Origin: an uncultured Verrucomicrobiales bacterium
Lineage (GTDB): Bacteria > Verrucomicrobiota > Verrucomicrobiia > Verrucomicrobiales > DEV007
Reading direction: 5' to 3'
Assembly (NCBI GenBank): GCA_937891465.1
Contig: CALAHF010000138.1
Coordinates: 1 to 64,000, forward strand
DNA length: 64,000 nt
The notes beneath the pieces are model-generated. The model was not told the DNA's origin. It saw nothing but the letters and a program-made list of their open reading frames with translations, and did no database searches. Made by a program: the position numbers and the translations under genes. This document shows positions 44,212-51,676 of the stretch, in pieces; the first letter of the stretch is position 1; every line of letters begins with the position of its first letter.

Positions 44212-44673
44212 TTACTCTCCTTCCTCTTCCTGCATTCTCGTCGCCCAAAGCAGGAGGATCAACACAAGGCAAGCCAGCGAAAGGACACTGACAACCCATT
44301 TCAGCGGCATCCACAGAGTGATCTCATCTTCGGAAATGCTCTTTTCCCATTTATCTGAATAAAATAGTTCCCCACCCGAGTAGGTGGCGAGTAGGGCGAG
44401 ACTTGTACGAAAAAAATAGCGGAGGCCTCCAGCCGCATCGATCCAAAAATCGTGAACGAATCCCGGCTTCTGCTTTATTGGTCGTATCAAGGCGTAGATT
44501 TCGACAGCACCATGCTTTGCTGAAATGTTTGTCTGCCAATCGCCAGTTTGTATTCCAAAGCCGAGTGATCGTTGTCTCACAGAATTCTCCCAGACGCCCC
44601 AAGAGAAAAACGCGAGAACCAAGAGGCACAGAATAAAGAGCGGCCAAAAAACACATTGGAGAGTGATTCGCAT
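44212..44673 (-). CDS. small membrane protein of unknown function
   Basis: About 153 residues from the ATG giving MRITLQCVFWPLF. Hydrophobic helices at about 5-30 and near the C-terminus (WVVSVLSLACLVLILLLW), with a soluble middle part rich in aromatic residues (FVHDFWIDAAGGLRYFF). A longer reading would overlap the 3' part of selO and is rejected. It is 60 bp downstream of selO in the same direction and convergent with the dead lipase. Not recognised. Confidence 0.65.
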   Translation of the reverse strand: MRITLQCVFWPLFILCLLVLAFFSWGVWENSVRQRSLGFGIQTGDWQTNISAKHGAVEIYALIRPIKQKPGFVHDFWIDAAGGLRYFFRTSLALLATYSGGELFYSDKWEKSISEDEITLWMPLKWVVSVLSLACLVLILLLWATRMQEEEGE

Positions 44674-44731
44674 GAGTGTGAGGACAACTGGAATGTCCCG
44701 AATCCCAAAGAAATCAACAGCGAAATCTGAA

Positions 44732-46213
44732 TCACGTTCCACAAAACGTCTCACAAACCACTTCGCTCGCTTCAGGGGCGGCTTCGAATTCACTGAACTC
44801 AGGCTGCTCTTCAAATGGCTTTTTCAGAATCTGATGCAGCTGATTAAACGGCTCGTAGTCCTGTTTCATACCGGCTTGGATGGCGGCTTCGATACGGTGA
44901 TTTCGGGGAATGAAAACGGGATTCACACTTAGCATCTGGGCTGTGGCTGCTTCGGCTGAAATTCCAGCTTTCTGCAAATGGGAGCGCCACTCCGCGAGCC
45001 ATTTGGAAATAGGCTCGGGACTTTGGAAAAGATCGATCACGGGGCGATCATCAGTTTCGGAAGAATCTTGGGCTGCATTGCGCAGATGACGAAAAGTGAG
45101 CGTGAAATCAGCGTTGCTGTCGTGCATCAGTGCGAGCAATGACTGAACGATTTTCCAATCGTCTTCGTCGCCATTTTCGATTCCTATTTTTTTCGTGAAC
45201 CCGGAAACGAGAGCTGTTTGGAAAATGTCGGGGAATTTTTCTAGAGCGGATTCTGCTTCGGTCACGGCTTTGTCATCGGAATCAGCGAGTAAGGGAAGCA
45301 TCGCTTCTGCGAGGCGGGTCAGATTCCAATGCGCCATGGTCGGCTGATTGCTATACGCATAGCGTCCTTGCTGATCGATGAAGCTGAATTTTTTGGCGGG
45401 ATCGTAATCGTCCATGAACGCGCAGGGACCATAATCGATCGTTTCTCCGGAAATCGCCATGTTGTCGGTGTTCATGACGCCGTGGATAAATCCCAAGTGC
45501 ATCCATTTCGCGATGAGCTGGGCTTGGCGCTGAATGACATTCTCGAGAAGGGTGCGATATGGGTTCTCAGAGTCGCGTGAATCGGGATAATGCCGATCGA
45601 TCACGTAGTCAGCGAGAACGCGGAGGTTTTCATGATCCTGCCGCGCAGCGAACCACTGGAAAGTCCCTACACGTATATGACTTTTTCCGACACGTGTAAA
45701 AACACCGCCCGGCTCGTATCCCCTGTCCCTTAGCACGTTATCTCCTGTCCAGATTGCAGCGAGCGCCCGGGTTGTGGGGACTCCAAGTGCGGCCATCGCT
45801 TCAGAAACAAGGTATTCGCGAAGGACTGGACCGAGGGCAGATCGCCCGTCCCCTCGCCTTGAAAACGGTGTTGGGCCAGATCCTTTGAGCTGAATATCGC
45901 GTCGAACGCCATCGTTTTTCCCAATCAATTCACCGAGCAAAATGGCGCGGCCGTCACCGAGTTGGGGAGAAAACCCGCCGAATTGATGTCCGGAATAGGC
46001 CATCGAAAGCGGGTCGCTGCCTTCAGGTTTTGCATTTCCTGCGAGAAAAGCGAGTCCCTCAGGAGAATCGAGTTTATCGACATCAATGCCAAGTTCCGCC
46101 GCAAATTCACGACTTAAGGCAATCCATTCCGGTGCGCTGACGGGCGTGGGATCGACTTTCTGAAAGAACCCATCGGGCAAATTGACGTAGGAATTATCAA
46201 AGGGAAAAGGCAT
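44732..46213 (-). CDS. selO: SelO-family protein adenylyltransferase (YdiU/UPF0061)
   Basis: 493 residues. Pseudokinase-fold enzyme that AMPylates proteins in redox defence in characterised members. The family motifs are visible: SGHQFGGFSPQLGDGRA near residue 70, DIQLKGSGPTPFSRRGDGR with the ATP-binding Lys, and DNMAISGETIDYGPCAF with catalytic/metal Asp residues. The C-terminal selenocysteine/Cys motif of SelO is a Cys near the end (VVCETFCGT, which has two Cys). Divergent from tyrS with the repeat copy 6 between. Confidence 0.92.
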   Translation of the reverse strand: MPFPFDNSYVNLPDGFFQKVDPTPVSAPEWIALSREFAAELGIDVDKLDSPEGLAFLAGNAKPEGSDPLSMAYSGHQFGGFSPQLGDGRAILLGELIGKNDGVRRDIQLKGSGPTPFSRRGDGRSALGPVLREYLVSEAMAALGVPTTRALAAIWTGDNVLRDRGYEPGGVFTRVGKSHIRVGTFQWFAARQDHENLRVLADYVIDRHYPDSRDSENPYRTLLENVIQRQAQLIAKWMHLGFIHGVMNTDNMAISGETIDYGPCAFMDDYDPAKKFSFIDQQGRYAYSNQPTMAHWNLTRLAEAMLPLLADSDDKAVTEAESALEKFPDIFQTALVSGFTKKIGIENGDEDDWKIVQSLLALMHDSNADFTLTFRHLRNAAQDSSETDDRPVIDLFQSPEPISKWLAEWRSHLQKAGISAEAATAQMLSVNPVFIPRNHRIEAAIQAGMKQDYEPFNQLHQILKKPFEEQPEFSEFEAAPEASEVVCETFCGT

Positions 46214-46304
46214 ATGCTGAAATTTAAGACGTTGGTTGGCGGGCGGACTTTACGAAAGTGTAGCTTAGACTGGAAGTCGAAGTTACTAGTCGAATCACTT
46301 TTTA

Positions 46305-46347
46305 CGAACCAAGAGGGTATGTTCGATGAACCAACAGGGTTGACTCG
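46305..46347 (-). repeat. 43-bp two-unit hairpin repeat, copy 6 (direct-core form)
   Basis: Read on the minus strand: flank CGAGTCA, core ACCCTGT, flank TGGTTC, AT linker, flank CGAACAT, core ACCCTCT, flank TGGTTCG. Both cores point the same way. It lies in the divergent selO-tyrS spacer, 91 bp upstream of selO with selO's orientation and 33 bp before tyrS in the opposite orientation. Confidence 0.88.
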
Positions 46348-46380
46348 TTTTTTCGCGGGTGTTTGTTCCCGCTTAAAATT

Positions 46381-47571
46381 ATGAGCAGCAGCTTTCTCCC
46401 AGCGTCCGAACAACTTCAACTCCTTACCCGCGGAGTTGCCAACTGCATTTCCGAAAAGGAACTGCTGGCGAAATTGGAAAAGGGAACGCCGCTTCGGGTG
46501 AAGCTCGGGGTTGATCCGACGTCGCCGGATTTGCACCTGGGACACAGTGTGGTGTTGGAAAAGCTGCGCCAATTTCAGGAACTGGGTCATCAGGCGGTGC
46601 TCATCATTGGAGATTTCACTGCCCAGATTGGGGATCCGTCCGGCCGTTCGAAGACGCGTCCGGCGCTTTCACGCGAAGCTATTCTGGCGAATGCCGAGAC
46701 CTACACGGAGCAGGCGTTTCGGATTTTGGATAAAGACAAAACGGAGATCGTTTTTAATGGTGAATGGTTCAATAAAATGACGTTTGCCGACGTGATCCAG
46801 CTGAATGCGCGGGTTACGATGCAGCAGATGTTGCAGCGGGAAGATTTCAAAAATCGGATCGCCAATGATCAGGAAGTTCGCCTTCACGAGATTCAGTACC
46901 CGATTGTTCAGGGCTGGGATTCGGTTGAAGTCCGCTCAGACGTGGAGTTGGGCGGAACGGATCAGCTTTTCAATATTCTGGTCGGTCGCGACATGCAAAA
47001 AGACGAGGGGATGGAGCCTCAAATCGTGATGTGCTTGACTATTTTGGAAGGTCTCGACGGTGTGCAGAAAATGAGCAAAAGTCTGCATAACTACGTTGGA
47101 ATTTCTGAAGAGCCCGGCGAGATGTTCGGCAAGTTGATGAGTATTTCGGACGAGCTGATGGCGCGCTATTTTCTGTTGTTGCTTGGCGAAGAGCTTGATT
47201 CAGCAATGCATCCCATGGACGCGAAGAAGTTGCTCGGTGAAAAAATCGTGGCTCGCTATCACTCCGATGAGGCCGCCAAAAGTGCCCGCGACAATTGGGA
47301 GGCATTGTTCTCAAACAAGGATGTCGGCGATGCGGATCTGCCTGAATTCACGATCGGTGAGCGCAAGGATGTGCTCGGTGTGGTTGGCGATGCGTTTCGT
47401 GCGCTTTTTCCAGATGAAGCTCCCAGCGGAAGCCAGATTCGGCAGTTGATTAGTCAGGGTAGTGTCCAGCTTGAAGGTGAAAAATTGACCGATATCAAAG
47501 CCAGACCCGAATGGACTGCAGGGCAGGTTTTGAAACTGAATAAAAAGCGCCGCGTGCGAATTGCGGGCTGA
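46381..47571 (+). CDS. tyrS: tyrosyl-tRNA synthetase
   Basis: Class I synthetase, 396 residues. HIGH-type motif HLGH at 52-55, KMSKS near residue 230 (VQKMSKSLHNYVG), with DPTSPDLHLGH and GDFTAQIGDPSGRS as TyrRS signatures. A C-terminal S4 RNA-binding domain (about 335-396) ends RRVRIAG. The ATG at 46381 is used; an earlier in-frame codon adds six atypical residues. Its stop is adjacent to the hflX stop (tail-to-tail). Confidence 0.96.
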   Translation: MSSSFLPASEQLQLLTRGVANCISEKELLAKLEKGTPLRVKLGVDPTSPDLHLGHSVVLEKLRQFQELGHQAVLIIGDFTAQIGDPSGRSKTRPALSREAILANAETYTEQAFRILDKDKTEIVFNGEWFNKMTFADVIQLNARVTMQQMLQREDFKNRIANDQEVRLHEIQYPIVQGWDSVEVRSDVELGGTDQLFNILVGRDMQKDEGMEPQIVMCLTILEGLDGVQKMSKSLHNYVGISEEPGEMFGKLMSISDELMARYFLLLLGEELDSAMHPMDAKKLLGEKIVARYHSDEAAKSARDNWEALFSNKDVGDADLPEFTIGERKDVLGVVGDAFRALFPDEAPSGSQIRQLISQGSVQLEGEKLTDIKARPEWTAGQVLKLNKKRRVRIAG

Positions 47572-48882
47572 TTATTTCGCCTCCGCATTCAGAAACGGCT
47601 CGAACAAATGTTTGTGACCGTTTCCTACGATTGCGGTGAGCAGCACATCGTTGCCTTCGTAATCTTCAGTGACAATTTTTCCCTCACGGTGTAACAGCGC
47701 GACCATATCCTGTCGGGATTGGGGAATGCGCAGATTCATTCGGCTGATGCGATCGACCAGCATATCGCTCAGTTTATTGACGAGCGGTTCGATGCCTTTC
47801 TTTTCGAGAATGGAAATCTCTAATGCTTTTCCATCGAAATAAGAGCGGATTTCGTGGAGACGATCCGGATTGTCTTTCAGCAAATCGATTTTGTTGAGCA
47901 CGATGATGGTTTGCTTGTCGCCGGCTCCGAGTTCTTCGAGAACGCTCACGGTGGTGTCGTAAAACGCGAAGACTTCGGGAGCGCTGGCATCGAGAACGTG
48001 GATCAAAAAGTCAGCGATGATGGCTTCTTCCAAGGTCGCTTTGAACGCTTCAATAAGACGGTGGGGAAGGTTTCGAACAAATCCAACGGTGTCGGTGAGA
48101 AGCAACGGCTGGCCATCGGGCAATTCGATCCGACGCGTTGTTGGATCAAGCGTGGCGAACAGTTTGTTTTCCACGAGGACTTCAGATTCGGCCAATAAAT
48201 TCAAGAGCGAACTCTTTCCCGCGTTGGTGTAGCCGACGATCGATGCGTGGGGAACGCCTTCTTCGACGCGCTGTTTGCGCTGTGTTTCCCGATTTCTCCG
48301 AACGTCTTCGAGTTCGGTTTTGATGCGACCAATCTTCTTGCGGGCGAGACGACGATCGACCTCGATCTGCTGCTCACCATCACCTCGAGTGGCACCTTTT
48401 CCACCACCGCCGCCACCGCGCTGCCTGTCGAGGTGACCCCACATTTTGGCCAATCGAGGCAAGGCATATTGCATGCGGGCGAGTTCCACTTGGAGCGCGG
48501 CCTCTTTCGTTCTCGCGCGCATTTTGAAGATATCGAGAATCACTTCTTCCCGATCAATAACGGTCATGTTGCCCTCTTCTTCCCATGTCCGTTGCTGCAT
48601 CGGGCTCAGTTCATTGTCAAAAATGATGCAGTCCGCTTTGATTTCGCCTGCGTACTCGGCGATTTCCTCGCACTTTCCTGAGCCGGTTAGGTAGCGCTGA
48701 TTTCGTTGACGCACGAAAAAACATTTACTCCCGACGATGCCGATTCCGAGGGTCGAGACGAGCTCGGCCAACTCTTCGATCAAGCTGTTGGCGACGTCTT
48801 CGTCATTTCGATCAAAGTAGGCACCCACGAGCAGGGCGCGTTCTACCATTAGGGGTTTTTCTCGGACGTCAAACATAGCCAT
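47572..48882 (-). CDS. hflX: GTPase HflX
   Basis: Ribosome-associated Obg-superfamily GTPase, splits stalled ribosomes in heat stress in characterised bacteria. 436 residues. The N-terminal HflX domain (about 12-190) has the conserved glycine-rich linker GGGGGGKGATRGDGE; the G domain has P-loop GYTNAGKSSLLN, the switch DTVGF and NKID. A third-codon Met is an alternative start. Convergent with tyrS, 24 bp downstream of the sigma factor gene. Confidence 0.95.
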   Translation of the reverse strand: MAMFDVREKPLMVERALLVGAYFDRNDEDVANSLIEELAELVSTLGIGIVGSKCFFVRQRNQRYLTGSGKCEEIAEYAGEIKADCIIFDNELSPMQQRTWEEEGNMTVIDREEVILDIFKMRARTKEAALQVELARMQYALPRLAKMWGHLDRQRGGGGGGKGATRGDGEQQIEVDRRLARKKIGRIKTELEDVRRNRETQRKQRVEEGVPHASIVGYTNAGKSSLLNLLAESEVLVENKLFATLDPTTRRIELPDGQPLLLTDTVGFVRNLPHRLIEAFKATLEEAIIADFLIHVLDASAPEVFAFYDTTVSVLEELGAGDKQTIIVLNKIDLLKDNPDRLHEIRSYFDGKALEISILEKKGIEPLVNKLSDMLVDRISRMNLRIPQSRQDMVALLHREGKIVTEDYEGNDVLLTAIVGNGHKHLFEPFLNAEAK

Positions 48883-48906
48883 TTGGACTTCGAATGTAGA
48901 CGAGAA

Positions 48907-49509
48907 TTACGAATCCAAAAGATCCCATTCGCCAGAAACGGTTTCGATGCATTCGCGGAGCTTGTCGATCACTCGAGATTTCGCGATGTAGATGGCGCCA
49001 ACGGTCGTGTCGAGTTCAGCGGCAACATCTGTAGCCGATTTTTCATCGACTGCGGTGCCCCAGAACGCCTTCCATGCTTGATCGGAGGTTTCGGGGCGAA
49101 CGCGCTTGCAGGCCCATTGGAAGAGGTGCTGGCGATATTCAGTTTCCCAACTTTTGCGAAGTTCTGCTTCGTCTGCTGAAACCAGATTTGAAATAACTTC
49201 AGGTTGTGACGTAGAAGCCGGTCGACGCATCACTTTGCCGAAATGACGATTCAATTCGTTGCGCGCGATGGTGAAAAGCCAGCTTCGGAATTTTCCTTTT
49301 GCCGGATCGTATTCGAAATAGGGTGCTGCTTTGGCGACTCGTTGAAGAACGTTTTGAACGATGTCATCTGCGTCTGCTTCCTGAAGTCCGCGGCTTTGAA
49401 AAAAGCGTTTTATGAGCGGTTCGTAGAGGCCGTAGAAATCACGCCACCCGTCTGCGTCGTCCGGGTTGCGAACGCGAAGGATCAGTGTTTTGCGAGTATC
49501 GAAAGACAT
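48907..49509 (-). CDS. ECF-type RNA polymerase sigma factor
   Basis: 200 residues with a sigma-2 region (about 20-95: YEPLIKRFFQSRGLQEADADDIVQNVLQRV and FRSWLFTIARNELNRHF) and a sigma-4 region (about 135-190, DVAAELDTTVGAIYIAKSRVIDKLRE). The start is the ATG at 49509; a TTG seven codons earlier is less likely. It resembles the Planctomycetes/Verrucomicrobiota ECF group. No anti-sigma gene is adjacent; hflX is downstream on the same strand. Confidence 0.88.
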   Translation of the reverse strand: MSFDTRKTLILRVRNPDDADGWRDFYGLYEPLIKRFFQSRGLQEADADDIVQNVLQRVAKAAPYFEYDPAKGKFRSWLFTIARNELNRHFGKVMRRPASTSQPEVISNLVSADEAELRKSWETEYRQHLFQWACKRVRPETSDQAWKAFWGTAVDEKSATDVAAELDTTVGAIYIAKSRVIDKLRECIETVSGEWDLLDS

Positions 49510-49559
49510 GCGGTGTAAAGGAGGAGCCAAAGACTTCGACGCCTCACTCTACCTTGCGA

Positions 49560-50492
49560 TTACGCTTCGCTCAAAAACTGTTTCGCTGTCGCAAAATTCT
49601 CCGCCATGGCCTTGATCACCGCAGGCATGATTTTTGGATCTTTGTGGCCGAGGTATTCTACATGAACGCTGATGGGGCCGGTGAAATTGCTGGTTTTCAG
49701 GGCTTTGTAGAAACCTTTGTCGACCATTCCCGTGCCCAATGCGCCGAATTGGATTTTGCCATCGAGCCAGTTGGGTTCTTTCAAATAGACTGTGTCGATG
49801 TGACTGCGGATTCTCGCGAAATTGAGCGGCCAGGCCTTGGCGCCTTCTACCGTGGCGTGGCCAACATCAAATGCGCAGCCAACGTGATCCGGATCAAATT
49901 CTTCAAGCAGCCCGGCAAGATCCCAAATCGGCCCGCCCAGATAATTTTTCCCTGAATGGTTTTGGTAGACGGGCTTGATTCCCAATTCGGTGCACATCGC
50001 GACAAGATCCTTCAGCTTCGGACGAAATTCATCCAGCTGGGGTTTGATCGGCTTTTTTAAATCGTATTTGTAATACCCCATTCGGAATCGCTCGACGCCG
50101 AGATCTGCTGCGGTTTTGAGAACGGATTCGGTATGCTGCTCTTTGCTGACTTCGTTGATCGCACTCGTCATCACTGTCAGTTTCAGGTCCTGCTTTTTGA
50201 GCGATTCGACCATTTTTGGGAGATCTTCTGTGACACGTTCCGGCTCGACATGTCCGCCGGGACGAACGGCAGACTCCACCCCGTCGAATCCAATGTCAGC
50301 GATCACTTTAGAAACCTCATCGTAGCTCATGTGCTGGATCGCTTTTGTAAATGTGCAGAACTCGTGAGGAAGTGTGGGTACTTTATCTGCTGCAACCACG
50401 CTTGTGGCTAGCGTTCCTCCAGTCGCAGCGAGAGCTGTCAGGCTGGCGGATTTCAAAAAGTTTCGGCGATCAGGGCGCGCGTTTCCGGTCAT
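49560..50492 (-). CDS. Tat-exported sugar phosphate isomerase/epimerase-like TIM barrel
   Basis: 310 residues. A twin-arginine signal (RPDRRNFLKSASL followed by a hydrophobic stretch) leads an AP-endonuclease-2-type TIM barrel: IGFDGVESAVRPGG, VYQNHSGKNYLGG and CAFDVGHATVEG carry candidate metal-binding Glu/His/Asp residues. Members act as sugar isomerases/epimerases; substrate unknown. The ATG at 50492 is chosen since the longer reading is not signal-like. Divergent from the DUF6807 gene, 98 bp away. Confidence 0.83.
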   Translation of the reverse strand: MTGNARPDRRNFLKSASLTALAATGGTLATSVVAADKVPTLPHEFCTFTKAIQHMSYDEVSKVIADIGFDGVESAVRPGGHVEPERVTEDLPKMVESLKKQDLKLTVMTSAINEVSKEQHTESVLKTAADLGVERFRMGYYKYDLKKPIKPQLDEFRPKLKDLVAMCTELGIKPVYQNHSGKNYLGGPIWDLAGLLEEFDPDHVGCAFDVGHATVEGAKAWPLNFARIRSHIDTVYLKEPNWLDGKIQFGALGTGMVDKGFYKALKTSNFTGPISVHVEYLGHKDPKIMPAVIKAMAENFATAKQFLSEA

Positions 50493-50590
50493 GGAAAAAG
50501 CGTATCCGTCCTTGCAGAAATCGGCAAGACTTGAGATAAACACAAAAAAGCCAAACAATTTAAAAAACGCCCGTCGCTCTGTTAGCCATC

Positions 50591-51610
50591 ATGAACCAGC
50601 GAACTCCCTTACTTTCAGTCTTCATCGCCGCCGTGCTCGTTCTTTCGTCGAGCGCCGCTTTTTCCCAAATCATCAATGCCAGCGGCGGAGGAAAAGGCTG
50701 GAGCATGACGGGAACCAATCCGATGGAGCTTCGGTGGGGAGGCAAATTGGTGACGACTTATCAAACTGGCGAGGAATATGCGAAGCCATATTTCTACCCG
50801 CTGATGGGCCCGACCGATGAAAACGTGACGCGCCACTGGCCCATGAAAGATGGCGTCGAAGGCGAGGCACAGGATCATCCTCACCACCGCGGGATGTGGT
50901 TTGGATTGGGAAGTGTAAACGGTTACGATTTTTGGCACGAGCCAGCCAGTGGTAAGAAGCCCAAGCCATTTGGAAAGATCATCCACAAAGGAATGAACGG
51001 CACGTCGATGAAAGGCGACACCATGATGATCAAAGTCCGCTCCGAGTGGCAGGGAATGGACGATAAAAAGAAGATCATGGAAGATCGCCGTGAGTTTGCG
51101 TTTACAAAAAAGGAAGACGGCACCCTGATTGTGGATGCGACCATTACGCTGATGGCGACCGATGGCGACGTCACCATCAACGACGATAAAGAAGGGGCCT
51201 GGTCGATCCGGACGATCCCAACGCTTCGTTTGAAAGGTGAAGTTGCCAAAGGCACCATGATCAACAGCGCGGGCCAAACCGACAAAGACGTCTGGGGAAA
51301 ACGCGCCAGCTGGGTCGATTATTCTGGACCTGCGCCGAGTGGCCGCACTATCGGAATTGCGATCATGGATCATCCCACGAACCTGCGCTACCCTACGTGG
51401 TATCACGCGCGGGACTACGGTTTGTTCACGGCGAATCCATTTGGTCAGGGAAATTTCGAGAAAGAAACGGAAAAAGGGGTCGGCGATTACACGATTAAAA
51501 ATGGTGAGTCGCTGACTTTGAAATACCGCACGGTTTTTCATCTAGGTGATGCAAAAGCTGCCGGGATCGAAGGTGAATTCGAGAAATGGGCCGGTGAAGC
51601 CGGGAAGTGA
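50591..51610 (+). CDS. DUF6807 (PmoA-like) secreted protein
   Basis: 339 residues with a Sec signal peptide (about 1-25). The family is often labelled 'methane oxygenase PmoA' but is unrelated to particulate methane monooxygenase. Signature stretches are KPYFYPLMGPTDENVTRHWPM and DHPHHRGMWFGLGSVNGYDFWHE, rich in conserved His that could bind metal. Biochemical role unknown; it commonly occurs with Gfo/Idh/MocA oxidoreductases and sugar isomerases in PVC bacteria, as in this window. Repeat copy 7 follows 7 bp after the stop. Confidence 0.85.
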   Translation: MNQRTPLLSVFIAAVLVLSSSAAFSQIINASGGGKGWSMTGTNPMELRWGGKLVTTYQTGEEYAKPYFYPLMGPTDENVTRHWPMKDGVEGEAQDHPHHRGMWFGLGSVNGYDFWHEPASGKKPKPFGKIIHKGMNGTSMKGDTMMIKVRSEWQGMDDKKKIMEDRREFAFTKKEDGTLIVDATITLMATDGDVTINDDKEGAWSIRTIPTLRLKGEVAKGTMINSAGQTDKDVWGKRASWVDYSGPAPSGRTIGIAIMDHPTNLRYPTWYHARDYGLFTANPFGQGNFEKETEKGVGDYTIKNGESLTLKYRTVFHLGDAKAAGIEGEFEKWAGEAGK

Positions 51611-51616
51611 TTTTCT

Positions 51617-51659
51617 CGATCGAACAGGGTTGATTCATCGAACATACCCTGTTGATTCG
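51617..51659 (+). repeat. 43-bp two-unit hairpin repeat, copy 7 (inverted-core form)
   Basis: Flank CGATCGA, core ACAGGGT, flank TGATTC, AT linker, flank CGAACAT, core ACCCTGT, flank TGATTCG. The stem is nearly perfect; it ends 17 bp before the MMPL exporter ATG in the same orientation. Confidence 0.9.
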
Positions 51660-51676
51660 CGGGGCCTCCCAACCTC